DNA of 64,000 bases from NCBI GenBank assembly GCA_015272515.1, contig JACYLN010000059.1, positions 1-64,000 of the forward strand, written 5' to 3'. Below, piece after piece: positions 35,935 to 44,879 of this stretch. This stretch comes from Leptolyngbyaceae cyanobacterium C42_A2020_001. GTDB taxonomy: Bacteria; Cyanobacteriota; Cyanobacteriia; Leptolyngbyales; Leptolyngbyaceae. Within the stretch, counting starts at the first letter, position 1, and the number at the start of each line of letters is the position of its first letter. The translations under genes and the position numbers were made by a program. The notes below the pieces were generated by a model. It had not been told where the DNA came from. It worked only from the letters and a program-made list of their open reading frames with translations, and searched no databases.

Positions 35935-37221
35935 CTATGACTCTATTGTGGATGAAGGTTTGGCGGGTTGGCTCAGAAGGATTTGCACGAAGTCGTACAA
36001 GTCTGCTTCCGATCGCCCCTCAAACTGCAAGTCTTTGAGATCCATCAAGCCTTTTGCTAAAGCGGGTGCGTTTTTCTTATAGGTATTATGAGCAGCTACC
36101 AGATCGGTGAATACTTCTTGCTCAATTTGGAAGCGGTCTGCGTCATCGGTCAGGGGTGTGGCGTATTCGGTAGAGTCCACATCGTATTTGAGCAAAAAGA
36201 TCAGGGCGTTGCTGATCTGCTTGAGGTCGTGCTGAAGTTTGCGGGTATCCAGTTCCAGGCGATCAAAGCCGACTTGCCCCGTAATTTTCAGTTCAACGAT
36301 GGGTTGGGCTTCTGGTTTGAGTTTTTGGGATTGGATGGCGTGTTGAATTTGAGCGATCGCGCTTTCTTCCACCGTTTCCACGCTTTCATCGCCGCGAGTA
36401 GTTAGTTTCAGACGCACGATCGAGCGCTGGTAATAGTCTTGCTTGAGTTCAGCACAGATCCCGTTACGATCAATTTCCACCAGGTACGCGCCTCGCTTAA
36501 AAGTACCTTCTTCCACGCTGTTTGCTTCAATCGAACCAGGATTGAACACCCATCCCTGTTCTTCATAGTTTTTGTGGATATGTCCCAGTGCCAGGTAATC
36601 AATGCCAGCGTCTTTTAAGGGCAACAGATCGTTGTAGCGTAAAGCTCCCTGGTAGCGGGCGATTTGTCCTTCTAACCCGTGGTGGAACAGCATGATGGTT
36701 TGTCCATCGTGGGAAGGAAGTTGCTGAATGCCGTTGGCAAGTTGGGCGATCGCAGTGGGTGCAGAGGCTCCATACCACTGAGAACCCAGCACTCGCACGC
36801 CGCAGTCTAAGTCAATGTAACCGCCCCGCTTCTCCTCCCAATTCCAGGGTTCAAATACGAGTTCTCCGGTAGGGGATGCATCCGGCTCCAGCAAAATCAG
36901 GTTGTACCACTCTGCCAAATATCGCAGCCAGCTTGTTTTGATGCCATAGGGGCGGTTGTCGTGGTTGCCCTCAATCGCAATCACTGGAATTCCCGCCTCC
37001 TGTACTTCCTGCAAGCACAGTTTGGCATGGTTCAAAATGTTGGGCTGGAGGGCGCGATGCTCAAACAGATCGCCAGCAATGATGACAAAATCCACTTGTT
37101 CAGCGATCGCGTATTTCCGCAGCACATCCTGAAAAGCTTTGAAAAAATCCAGGGTTCGCTCTTTGCTGTCGTAGCGGTCAAACCCCAAATGCACATCCGC
37201 AACGTGAAGAAAACGCGGCAT
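35935..37221 (-). CDS. SbcD/Mre11-like DNA repair exonuclease
   Basis: A 428-residue calcineurin-like phosphoesterase. The five metal motifs are all there: ADVHLG, IIAGDLFEH, EGNHDNR, LFHHG and LALGHIHKN, in order over residues 8-225, as in SbcD/Mre11 nucleases that trim DNA ends with an ATPase partner (SbcC/Rad50). The C-terminal 200 residues form the capping and ATPase-binding part and are less conserved. No SbcC-like gene is adjacent. The partner must lie elsewhere, or the protein acts alone. Confidence 0.88.
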   Translation of the reverse strand: MPRFLHVADVHLGFDRYDSKERTLDFFKAFQDVLRKYAIAEQVDFVIIAGDLFEHRALQPNILNHAKLCLQEVQEAGIPVIAIEGNHDNRPYGIKTSWLRYLAEWYNLILLEPDASPTGELVFEPWNWEEKRGGYIDLDCGVRVLGSQWYGASAPTAIAQLANGIQQLPSHDGQTIMLFHHGLEGQIARYQGALRYNDLLPLKDAGIDYLALGHIHKNYEEQGWVFNPGSIEANSVEEGTFKRGAYLVEIDRNGICAELKQDYYQRSIVRLKLTTRGDESVETVEESAIAQIQHAIQSQKLKPEAQPIVELKITGQVGFDRLELDTRKLQHDLKQISNALIFLLKYDVDSTEYATPLTDDADRFQIEQEVFTDLVAAHNTYKKNAPALAKGLMDLKDLQFEGRSEADLYDFVQILLSQPAKPSSTIES

Positions 37222-37393
37222 GGTTCAGAATTCCTTGCAAGTATGGTTTGCGCCCATCTTTGAGTACTTGGGTACTAATTACGTCGGCAATAGACCAAAG
37301 TTTAACCCGATTTTGCAGGTTTGATTTCACTGTTTTTCAAAGGTGGGATCGCATCTCTTGATAGAATTCCCCTGTACCTGACCTGTAAACGTT

Positions 37394-37693
37394 ATGACCA
37401 CCGAAGCAGATTCTCAAACAACGCTTGGCGCAGATGCGGTTGATGTCGCGATCGCCAACGGCATTGATTTCGACGGCACCCCAATTCCGACTGCCAAACT
37501 CGAACTTTACAACAGCGTCATGGCATTAGAAGCAGGTCGGCAACGCAGCGGAGTTAGCAACACGATGCGATCGCGGATTGTCCGCATTGGTGCTAAACAC
37601 ATTCCCCAGGATGAACTCAACCAGATGCTGATCAATGCTGACTTTGCCCCACTCAAAGACAAGGAAATTGCTTTCTACTACGGCGGAAAGTAG
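37394..37693 (+). CDS. Conserved hypothetical protein (99 aa)
   Basis: A 99-residue soluble protein. Residues 1-30 are variable and acidic; residues 31-99 look helical and conserved (KLELYNSVMALEAGRQRSG, DELNQMLINADFAPLKDKEIAFYYGG). No family named. It has an ATG start and good coding composition. It precedes the DUF2887 gene by 50 bp on the same strand. Confidence 0.6.
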   Translation: MTTEADSQTTLGADAVDVAIANGIDFDGTPIPTAKLELYNSVMALEAGRQRSGVSNTMRSRIVRIGAKHIPQDELNQMLINADFAPLKDKEIAFYYGGK

Positions 37694-37743
37694 GTTCATA
37701 TTTTTGCGCGCTTTGGACGTGAAATCCTTAGCAGTTCAATAGA

Positions 37744-38637
37744 ATGCGGCGAGATTCCATCTTTTATTACCTGTTTCGGCAATCCCCAACCTTGCTGTTT
37801 GAGTTGCTGGTGAATCCTCCAGAAAATGCTAGTGACTACCAGTTTGATTCGGTTGCGGTTAAAGAACCCAAGTTTGAAATCGATGGAGTCTTTTTGCCAC
37901 CAGAAAGTGAGTCAGGTATCGTCTTCTTCTGCGAAGTTCAGTTTCAGAAGGATGAACGCCTGTACGAACGCTTATTTGGTGAATCTTTTTTATACTTCTA
38001 CCGCAATCGAGAACGTTTTAGCGATTGGCGGGCTGTGGTCATTTACCCCTCTCGCAATATTGAGCAGAGCGATATTCAGCCTTACCGAGAGTTGCTTGAA
38101 AGTCGCGATCGCGTTCATCGAGTTTATTTGAATGAATTGGGCGACATTCAGCAGTTACCGATTGGAGTCGCGTTAATGGTGTTGACCACTGTTGAAGAAC
38201 CTACCGCGCCAGAAATCGCCAGAACCCTGCTTGAGCGATCGCGCCAGGAATCCTCAGATGACACAACCCGTCGCGCCATAATAGACATGGTAACCACGAT
38301 CATGGTCTACAAGTTTACGCAGATGAGTCGTGTGGAGGTAGAAGCTATGCTGGGGTTGAACCTGCAAGAAACACGAGTTTATCAGGAAGCTAAAGCAGAA
38401 GGACGCGAGGAAGGACGCGAAGAAGGACGCGAGAAAGGACGTGAGGAAGGGCGTGAGGAAGGAGAGCGATCGCTGATTTTGGAACAACTCACCAGTTTGT
38501 TTGGTACGCTACCCCAGTCTGCTCAAGCCAGCCTTGCTAATCTCCCTGGCGATCGCTTAAAACCCTTGAGTCTTGCATTACTAAAATTCAATGACTTAAG
38601 CGATTTAGAGCGCTGGTTGGAGGAACACGCAGGGTAA
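37744..38637 (+). CDS. Rpn/DUF2887-family PD-(D/E)XK nuclease-like protein with DUF4351 tail
   Basis: A 297-residue protein of the Rpn/DUF2887 group, abundant in cyanobacteria. The N-terminal half is a PD-(D/E)XK fold: FEIDGVFLPP (Asp) and FFCEVQFQKD (Glu-x-Gln) are its active-site strands. Residues about 219-240 are five near-identical EGRE repeats, made by a 12-base tandem repeat. The last 50 residues, LTSLFGTLPQSAQASLANL onward, match DUF4351. Family members are thought to be transposition- or recombination-related nucleases; no transposase ends are visible here. Natural copies vary in the repeat region. Confidence 0.85.
   Translation: MRRDSIFYYLFRQSPTLLFELLVNPPENASDYQFDSVAVKEPKFEIDGVFLPPESESGIVFFCEVQFQKDERLYERLFGESFLYFYRNRERFSDWRAVVIYPSRNIEQSDIQPYRELLESRDRVHRVYLNELGDIQQLPIGVALMVLTTVEEPTAPEIARTLLERSRQESSDDTTRRAIIDMVTTIMVYKFTQMSRVEVEAMLGLNLQETRVYQEAKAEGREEGREEGREKGREEGREEGERSLILEQLTSLFGTLPQSAQASLANLPGDRLKPLSLALLKFNDLSDLERWLEEHAG
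38399..38465 (+). repeat. 12-bp tandem repeat coding EGRE units
   Basis: Five and a bit near-identical copies of a 12-base unit of the GGACGCGAGGAA type lie inside the DUF2887 gene, each coding four residues with alternate charges. Each copy differs by one or two bases, mostly silent. Confidence 0.8.
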
Positions 38638-38671
38638 GCAATCGCGGTTAGGAATGGGAATCAATTAATAT

Positions 38672-40141
38672 TCATTGTTCTGAGTTGCGATGCCAGCGGG
38701 TAATCCCACCTTTGTCGTCAATTAAGGTGATACCCTTCTCTTGCAGCTCATTACGAATGCGATCGCTCTCCGCAAAATTCTTTGCCTTCCGGGCTTCCTG
38801 CCGCTGCTGAATTAACGCTTCAATTTCGTCGTCGGTGATGCTGAGAGACACTTCAGCACTGATTGCATTTTCTAAGGCAGAAGGTTGAAGCATCTTCAAC
38901 CCAAGCGTGGTCATCAACTCAATAAGAGTTTGAAATTTTTGGTGAATTTGGGTTGTGGGTAAGTCAGGTTTACCCGTGTGAACAATCAGATTTCTCTGAC
39001 GGCGGAGTTCTTTTGCCAATTCAAACAAAACAGAAAGAGCAATGGGCGTATTGAAGTCATCATCCATTGCTTCGTTAAATCGCTTCACCGACTCCTCATC
39101 GAGGGCTTCTGACTGAGCGTTCGACCAATCGGGAAGGCTCTTGAAATAAGCACTTGCTAGAACTGCTTCCTCAAGGGTTTTCCAGCTGTTTTCGGCAGCG
39201 GCGATCGCCTCATCGGTAAAGTCAATGGGGCTGCGGTAGTAAGCTTGCAGCACAAATAGCCGCACCACCATTGCATCAGTGTTTTCCAGCAGCGATCGAA
39301 TGGTGGTGAAATTCTTTAGCGACTTAGACATTTTATCGCCACGAATTTTCACGAAGCCGTTGTGCATCCAGAAGGTAGCCAGCGGTTTTGCCAGTGCAGC
39401 TTCTGACTGGGCAATTTCATTTTCATGGTGGGGAAACACCAGATCTTCGCCGCCCGTATGAATATCGATGCGATCGCCCAATAGTTCTTGCACCATTGCC
39501 GAGCACTCAATATGCCAGCCAGGGCGACCCAGTCCCCAGGGAGACTGCCACTCCGGTTCACCCGGTTTTGCCGCTTTCCATAAAGCAAAGTCTAAGGGAT
39601 GACGTTTCTTGGTTTCTGCTTCCTCATCCACCCTGCCACTGGCTCCCGCTTCCATCTGGTCAAGCTTGCGTCCAGAGAGTTTGCCGTAGGTGGGAAACTT
39701 TTCCACTGCGTAATAAACATCCCCATCCGCTGCGTAGGCATAACCTTGATCGATTAAGCGCTTGATGAAGTCAATAATTTGCGGGATAACTTCAGTGGCT
39801 TTGGGATAGGCATCGGCAGGTTTGACATTAAGTCGTCCCAAATCCTCCAGGTAGGCATCGATGTATTTATGGGTAATGTCTTGCCAGGGCAGATTTTCTT
39901 CCTGCGATCGCCGAATAATTTTGTCATCAATATCGGTAAAGTTTTGCACATAGCGCACGTCATATCCACGCCATTGCAAATACCGTCGCACCGTGTCCCA
40001 TACGATGTACGAACGAGCGTGTCCCAAATGGCAATAGTCATACACTGTCACGCCGCACACATACATCCGCACCTTGCTCGGTTCAATCGTGGTGAACGGC
40101 TCCTTCTTGCGGGTCAGCGTGTTGTAAATTGTCAGGGACAT
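38672..40141 (-). CDS. cysS: Cysteinyl-tRNA synthetase
   Basis: A 489-residue class I synthetase. The zinc-site Cys29-type motif lies in [16 protein letters not shown], which also holds the HIGH-like [15 protein letters not shown] carries another zinc ligand; and KMSKS is in [11 protein letters not shown]. Its end carries the anticodon-binding DALR-type domain (residues about 350-489). Length is normal. It is divergent from the COG0523 gene; a 7-bp inverted repeat GGCTGTT/AACAGCC (40190-40196, 40210-40216) lies in its leader. Confidence 0.97.
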   Translation of the reverse strand: MSLTIYNTLTRKKEPFTTIEPSKVRMYVCGVTVYDYCHLGHARSYIVWDTVRRYLQWRGYDVRYVQNFTDIDDKIIRRSQEENLPWQDITHKYIDAYLEDLGRLNVKPADAYPKATEVIPQIIDFIKRLIDQGYAYAADGDVYYAVEKFPTYGKLSGRKLDQMEAGASGRVDEEAETKKRHPLDFALWKAAKPGEPEWQSPWGLGRPGWHIECSAMVQELLGDRIDIHTGGEDLVFPHHENEIAQSEAALAKPLATFWMHNGFVKIRGDKMSKSLKNFTTIRSLLENTDAMVVRLFVLQAYYRSPIDFTDEAIAAAENSWKTLEEAVLASAYFKSLPDWSNAQSEALDEESVKRFNEAMDDDFNTPIALSVLFELAKELRRQRNLIVHTGKPDLPTTQIHQKFQTLIELMTTLGLKMLQPSALENAISAEVSLSITDDEIEALIQQRQEARKAKNFAESDRIRNELQEKGITLIDDKGGITRWHRNSEQ

Positions 40142-40189
40142 GGTACAAACTCATCCAGACGTAGATGGGCAATAATGAAAGAACGCGTA

Positions 40190-40216
40190 GGCTGTTACTA
40201 TTGACTGACAACAGCC
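40190..40216. promoter_or_regulatory. Inverted repeat in cysS / COG0523 intergenic region
   Basis: GGCTGTT (40190-40196) and AACAGCC (40210-40216) form seven-base arms around 13 bases, about 50 bases before cysS and 85 before the COG0523 gene. It does not look like the zinc-uptake (Zur) box TGATAATCATTATCA, which I did not find here. Role unknown. Confidence 0.3.
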
Positions 40217-40301
40217 ATTAATGCATTGGAGTTAGCATAGCCTCGCTCCGCTAACTACCGCTTCATTCCTGATATTTTCTGATGTTTTGAACCTCAACGC
40301 C

Positions 40302-41468
40302 ATGCAATCAGCAGCCACTTCAGAATCCTCTTCTACAATGGATGCCCCCAAAGTGGGTCTACCCGTCACGATTATCACCGGCTTTTTGGGCAGCGGCAAA
40401 ACCACTCTGCTTAACCACATTTTGACAAACCAGCAGGGAGTTAAGACTGCTGTTCTAGTCAACGAATTTGGCGAGATCGGGATCGATAACGAGCTAATTG
40501 TCGCCACAGACGAAGACATGGTGGAGCTGAGCAACGGCTGTATCTGCTGCACCATCAACAACGATCTGCTAGAAGCTGTCTACAAAGTTCTGGAACGACA
40601 GGATAGCATCGATTACCTCGTGGTAGAAACAACGGGGCTGGCTGATCCGTTGCCAGTAGCGCTGACTTTTTTGGGTACGGAACTGCGCGACATGACTCGA
40701 CTCGACTCCATCGTCACGGTGGTTGACTCAGAAAACTTCAGCCTGGATCTGTTCAATAGTCAGGCGGCTTATAGCCAAATTACCTACGGCGATATTATTT
40801 TGTTAAACAAAGCCGATCTGGTTGGCAGCGAAAAATTGGATGAATTGGAAACTCGTATCCGAGAAATGAAGGAAGGGGCACGCATTCTGCGGACGACAAA
40901 AGGAGAAGTGCCATTGCCTGTGATTCTGAGTGTGGGCTTGTTTGAGTCGGATAAGTATTTTGAGTCTGAGCAGTCAGAGCTTCACGACCATCACGAGCAC
41001 GAGCATCACAGCCACGAGCATCACAGCCACGAGCATCATAGTCACGAACATCATGGTCACGAACATCATGATCATGCGGCTTGCGATCACGATCATGGGC
41101 ATTGTGTTCATGATCATGACCACGACCATCACCACTCCAATCACTTAGAGGAAGATGGGTTTACGTCGGTGTCATTCCAGAGCGATCGCCCCTTTGAGAT
41201 CAAGAAATTCCAGTACTTTCTAGACAATCAACTTCCCGAAAACGTGTTCCGAGCCAAAGGCATTCTCTGGTTTAAGGAAAGCCCCAAACGCCATATTTTC
41301 CACCTCAGCGGCAAACGTTTTTCCTTAGATGACAGCGAGTGGAAAGGGGCACCCAAAAACCAACTGGTGCTGATTGGGCAGGGCTTAGACCACGACACGC
41401 TGCGATCGCAGATTGAGCACTGTTTAGGAACGCCTGCCAGCAGTGCTGGAAAGGGATTTGGCAAGTAG
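40302..41468 (+). CDS. COG0523 (CobW/ZNG1-like) GTPase metallochaperone, His-rich
   Basis: A 388-residue G3E GTPase. The P-loop is ITGFLGSGKTTLL, the metal-binding GCICCTINND carries the C-x-C-C motif, and LNKADLVGS gives nucleotide specificity. Between the GTPase domain and the C-terminal CobW_C domain lies a His-rich loop of about 50 residues made of HHSHE-type repeats. Family members hand zinc (or cobalt) to client enzymes. TTG 40287, ATG 40302 and ATG 40338 are possible starts; the second is my choice, uncertain. The next gene is a ferredoxin-like protein, the divergent neighbour is the zinc enzyme CysRS. Confidence 0.9.
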   Translation: MQSAATSESSSTMDAPKVGLPVTIITGFLGSGKTTLLNHILTNQQGVKTAVLVNEFGEIGIDNELIVATDEDMVELSNGCICCTINNDLLEAVYKVLERQDSIDYLVVETTGLADPLPVALTFLGTELRDMTRLDSIVTVVDSENFSLDLFNSQAAYSQITYGDIILLNKADLVGSEKLDELETRIREMKEGARILRTTKGEVPLPVILSVGLFESDKYFESEQSELHDHHEHEHHSHEHHSHEHHSHEHHGHEHHDHAACDHDHGHCVHDHDHDHHHSNHLEEDGFTSVSFQSDRPFEIKKFQYFLDNQLPENVFRAKGILWFKESPKRHIFHLSGKRFSLDDSEWKGAPKNQLVLIGQGLDHDTLRSQIEHCLGTPASSAGKGFGK

Positions 41469-41475
41469 GTGAAGC

Positions 41476-41775
41476 GTGGGTAATGATGAAGAGTCTCAGC
41501 GGCAAGTGCTGGTTTGTCAGCATGTGAATTGTGTTGCTAATGGCTCAAGAGACGTTTTAGAGGCGTTTCTGGCGATCGCAACATCTGACTTTGAAGTAAT
41601 TGCCGTGGGATGCCAGGGGCAGTGCAATATGGGCGTGACGGTACGAGTGTTGCCGGATGAAACCTGGTATTGCCGGGTTAAGCCCGAAGATGTGCCTGTG
41701 ATTGTGCAGCAGCACTTGCAAGAAGGCATACCTGTGGATCGCTTGCTGCACCCCCGCTTGCATCCCCGATTTTAG
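41476..41775 (+). CDS. Thioredoxin-like [2Fe-2S] ferredoxin protein
   Basis: A 99-residue protein of the thioredoxin-like ferredoxin family. VCQHVNC and VGCQGQCNMG supply four cysteines spaced C-x4-C and C-x3-C, as in the shethna/NuoE-type 2Fe-2S site. It starts at GTG 41476, with AGGTGA five bases upstream and only seven bases after the COG0523 stop, so the two genes are surely cotranscribed. Cyanobacterial homologues are uncharacterised; electron transfer or cluster sensing are the options. Confidence 0.82.
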   Translation: MGNDEESQRQVLVCQHVNCVANGSRDVLEAFLAIATSDFEVIAVGCQGQCNMGVTVRVLPDETWYCRVKPEDVPVIVQQHLQEGIPVDRLLHPRLHPRF

Positions 41776-41882
41776 TAGCCAATTTCAATTCTGACCTACG
41801 GTAGGGGATAGTTGAACCTGCCACCCTTAGAATTAAGCCAAAAATAGCTCCGAATAACTCCTGATGAACTTTGGAGGGTGCC

Positions 41883-42329
41883 ATGTTAAAGCAGATCGGA
41901 AGTGTCATGTTTGCGGGTGCGATCGCGCTCATTAGCTCCCCCGTCAATGCCCAAACCTGCGCTGCCTTGCCAGTAGTGGGTGGTTCTGGCAGACGAGTTG
42001 AAAAGACGGTGTCGCCTCCGGGAGCAGGTCCTGTTGTACGAGATAACTGGAACACAGACTTCTCTGTTGGCAGGCAGGGGTACCGTTCCTACGTTGCTAC
42101 CATCACTCCAAAAAATGGCGGAACCTACACGATCTTGATGAACCTGAAGTATTCCAACGACTCTGTAGATAAGGTATTTGATGAAAAAGTTACCCTGAAA
42201 CAGGGACAACCCTACCGGATTCAAGGCACGACTCGCATTGGTAGCGCTCCCTATCAGGTGAATTTATCGGTCGGTGGCGTAGAAGCAATTGGGAATACCT
42301 ATGTGGCATCCGTTGCTGGCTGTCGGTAG
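41883..42329 (+). CDS. Secreted protein, unknown
   Basis: A 148-residue protein with a signal peptide (MLKQIGSVMFAGAIALI, cleavage after NAQ at about residue 25), a disordered Gly/Pro segment and a beta-rich C-terminal domain with TYTILMNLKY and QPYRIQGTTRIG. A pair of cysteines (TCAAL and AGCR) could form a disulphide between the ends. ATG 41883 follows GGAGGG at a good distance. No family recognised. Likely periplasmic or outer-surface. Confidence 0.6.
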   Translation: MLKQIGSVMFAGAIALISSPVNAQTCAALPVVGGSGRRVEKTVSPPGAGPVVRDNWNTDFSVGRQGYRSYVATITPKNGGTYTILMNLKYSNDSVDKVFDEKVTLKQGQPYRIQGTTRIGSAPYQVNLSVGGVEAIGNTYVASVAGCR

Positions 42330-42464
42330 GGAACCACTTTTTGCCAGTTGAAATTAAACATTTCCCGGAAAAGCGCAACTGCAACTGTTTTAACGATACA
42401 ACTCCTATAAGCTGGGATAACACGGCATAGTAGGAAGAGAACTGCGATCGCCCTCATCCCGGTT

Positions 42465-43295
42465 ATGTTCAACGCCACCGAAATTCTGATCAACGCCTTC
42501 GTTCAAAAGTTGAAGGAAGGATACTGTAAGACCTACGGCAACCTTAAAGAAGACTACGCCGACATCATTGCGTGGGCTGGTAGCATGGCGCTGGAAAACA
42601 TTGCCAACAGCGATGCCCTGTATCACGATGTGGAACACACCATTTTGGTAACACTGGTAGGGCAAGAGGTGCTGCGGGGTCGTCATATTCGTGAAGGTGG
42701 GGTTTTACCCGAAGACTGGCTGCATTTCATCATTTCTCTGGCGTGTCACGACATTGGCTATGTACGCGGCGTGTGTCGCCAGGATCGGGGAAACCTCTGC
42801 GCCACCGGAATTGATAACACCATGATTGCGTTGCCCCCTGGTGCAACCGATGCTGCCCTGACTGCCTACCACGTCGATCGCGGCAAGTTGTTTATCGATG
42901 AGCGCTTTGGCGGGCACAAGCTACTAGATGCGGCAACAATCAAGCATAATATTGAACTGACTCGGTTTCCCGTACCCTCTAAAGAAGATCATCAAGATAC
43001 AACCAACTACCCTGGCTTAGTCAGAGCTTCGGATTTGATTGGGCAACTCAGCGATCCCCGTTACCTCAAGAAAATCACAGCCCTATTCTACGAGTTTGAG
43101 GAGAACGGAGCCAATAAGGTGTTGGGCTACAAGAATCCAGGAGATCTGCGGAAAAACTATCCCCAGTTTTACTGGAAAACGGTCTATCCCTACATTAAAG
43201 ATGCACTCAGGTATTTGACGCTGACGCAACAAGGGCAGCAAATTACCGCCAGCCTCTATGCCAATGTATTTATGGTAGAGCATGGTGAAGCGTGA
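42465..43295 (+). CDS. HD-domain phosphohydrolase
   Basis: A 276-residue protein with an HD metal-dependent phosphohydrolase core: YHDVEHTILV, LACHDIGYVRG (the HD pair) and RASDLIGQL near the end of the domain. It resembles small HD proteins widespread in cyanobacteria, without a linked sensor domain. Substrate (nucleotide or cyclic nucleotide) unknown. Its stop codon TGA overlaps the GTG start of the peptidase gene, so translation is coupled. Confidence 0.82.
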   Translation: MFNATEILINAFVQKLKEGYCKTYGNLKEDYADIIAWAGSMALENIANSDALYHDVEHTILVTLVGQEVLRGRHIREGGVLPEDWLHFIISLACHDIGYVRGVCRQDRGNLCATGIDNTMIALPPGATDAALTAYHVDRGKLFIDERFGGHKLLDAATIKHNIELTRFPVPSKEDHQDTTNYPGLVRASDLIGQLSDPRYLKKITALFYEFEENGANKVLGYKNPGDLRKNYPQFYWKTVYPYIKDALRYLTLTQQGQQITASLYANVFMVEHGEA

Positions 43296-44299
43296 GAGCT
43301 GTAATCCTGAGAACGTGGGCGATCGCGATCGTTTTCATCCTGCTGTTAATAGGATGCGATGGATTGGACAGCAGCGATCGCCTGCCTCCAGCATCACCCA
43401 TTGCCACTCCAGAAGCCTCCCCCTCTCCAACTCCAACACTCACTCTATCGCCGCCTGCAACCGTTCCTCCGGTTGAGCGAGAACGACTGGCTAAACACCT
43501 GCAAGCGTTGAATTTTGAGCGATATTCCAGCCAAAATCGCGATCGCGCCCGTGCTTACCTGGCTCAAACCCTGACAGAATCTGGCTGGAACGTTAAAACT
43601 CAGCCCTTTACCAATGGTGCAAACCTGACCGCGCAACGGCAAACTCCTAGTTCCTCTGCAAAAACGCTGCTGCTGGTTGCCCACTACGACACGGTCAGAA
43701 ATTCGCCCGGTGCGGATGATAATGCCAGCGCCGTGGTTGCCATTCTGGAAATTGCACGATTATTGGCAACGCGCCCAACAACGCACAATTTAGCGATCGC
43801 CTTGTTTGACCAGGAAGAAGCCGGATTATTGGGCAGCTTGGCTTACACTACTCAACCAGCAAATCTCGCCAATCTAATGGGGGTAATTAACCTGGAAATG
43901 TTGGGCTATACCTGTAACATGCCGGGTTGCCAAACCTTTCCTGAAGGCTTACCCGTTACCCCACCCAGCGATCGCGGCGATTTTCTAGGGATTGTGGGCG
44001 ATGCTGAACATCCCGACTTGCTGCGCGCCTTTCAAGTTGCCAGTGATGCCACTCTACCAGAGATCGTCACCGTTCCTATCCCATTCAAAGGCTTACTCAC
44101 ACCCGATGTACTACGGAGCGACCACGCTTCCTTTTGGGCACGGAATATTGGTGCAGTTATGGTTTCCGACACTGCCAACTTCCGCAATCCCAACTACCAC
44201 CAGCCCAGTGACACCCCAGACACACTCGATTTGGACTTTCTCACGGGTGCCACGCAGCTAGTGTTAAAGGCAGTCCTCAGCTTGCTGGAGAGTTCCTGA
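43292..44299 (+). CDS. M28-family aminopeptidase lipoprotein
   Basis: A 335-residue zinc peptidase. The N-terminus is a lipoprotein signal ending LLLIGC, so it is probably anchored to a membrane facing the periplasm or lumen. A disordered Pro/Ser/Thr linker follows, then the M28 core: LLLVAHYDTV (His, Asp), GADDNASAV, LFDQEEAGLLG (catalytic Glu pair) and LRSDHASFW (His). The start is GTG 43292, overlapping the HD gene's TGA by two bases. Such enzymes cut N-terminal residues from peptides. It is convergent with a Uma2 gene. Confidence 0.88.
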   Translation: MRAVILRTWAIAIVFILLLIGCDGLDSSDRLPPASPIATPEASPSPTPTLTLSPPATVPPVERERLAKHLQALNFERYSSQNRDRARAYLAQTLTESGWNVKTQPFTNGANLTAQRQTPSSSAKTLLLVAHYDTVRNSPGADDNASAVVAILEIARLLATRPTTHNLAIALFDQEEAGLLGSLAYTTQPANLANLMGVINLEMLGYTCNMPGCQTFPEGLPVTPPSDRGDFLGIVGDAEHPDLLRAFQVASDATLPEIVTVPIPFKGLLTPDVLRSDHASFWARNIGAVMVSDTANFRNPNYHQPSDTPDTLDLDFLTGATQLVLKAVLSLLESS

Positions 44300-44875
44300 C
44301 TAGTTCCACAGCCAGGCTAGGTTGAGCACAAAACCTGGCAGAACGGGATCGCCAGAAATTGATGGGGGCGCTTGCAGCCGCTTAACCTCCCGTACTGGTG
44401 TGTAAATCTCTACCTGTTGAGCTTGGCGATTGATTAACCAACCGAGTTGAGCACCGTTGCTGATGTACTCCTGCATCTTTGCCTGCAAATCAGTCAGGGA
44501 ATCGGTGGGCGATCGCAGCTCCAGCACGAAATCAGGGCATAACGGTGGAAACTGGCTTTGCTGCTCTGGTGTGAGTGCCTCCCAGCGCTCCAAACGAACC
44601 CAGGCAACATCGGGAGAACGCACCGCTCCGTTGGGCAAAATAAACCCCGTCGAAGAGTCGAACACTTTTCCTGAGTTGCTAATGCGGTTCCAAAAAACAA
44701 AATCTGCCGTGATTTCGCTATTGAAATTACCCGTTCTTCCGCCTGTTGGCAGCATCATCAGAATTGCCCCGCTTGCATTTCGCTCAAACTTGACTTCAGG
44801 GTTTGCCTGACAGAGCTGAAAAAACTGCTCGTCTGTCATGGGCATTGTGTCAAAGGCGATCGCAACGTGCGGCAT
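44300..44875 (-). CDS. Uma2-family (DUF820) endonuclease-like protein
   Basis: A 191-residue protein with the PD-(D/E)XK-like core of Uma2. VRSPDVAWVRLERW supplies the Asp, and DFVLELRSPTDSL the Glu, of the active site. ISNGAQLGWLIN and the terminal PGFVLNLAWLW are usual. The family is greatly expanded in cyanobacteria and its role (nuclease, possibly restriction or mobile-element related) is unknown. It lies only four bases from tatC on the same strand. Confidence 0.88.
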   Translation of the reverse strand: MPHVAIAFDTMPMTDEQFFQLCQANPEVKFERNASGAILMMLPTGGRTGNFNSEITADFVFWNRISNSGKVFDSSTGFILPNGAVRSPDVAWVRLERWEALTPEQQSQFPPLCPDFVLELRSPTDSLTDLQAKMQEYISNGAQLGWLINRQAQQVEIYTPVREVKRLQAPPSISGDPVLPGFVLNLAWLWN

Positions 44876-44879
44876 TGGC

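Noticed and set aside
40984-41136. Repeated CAC/CAT/GAG units that at first sight look like a CRISPR or microsatellite
   Set aside because: They are in frame and code the His-rich loop of the COG0523 protein; there are no unique spacers.
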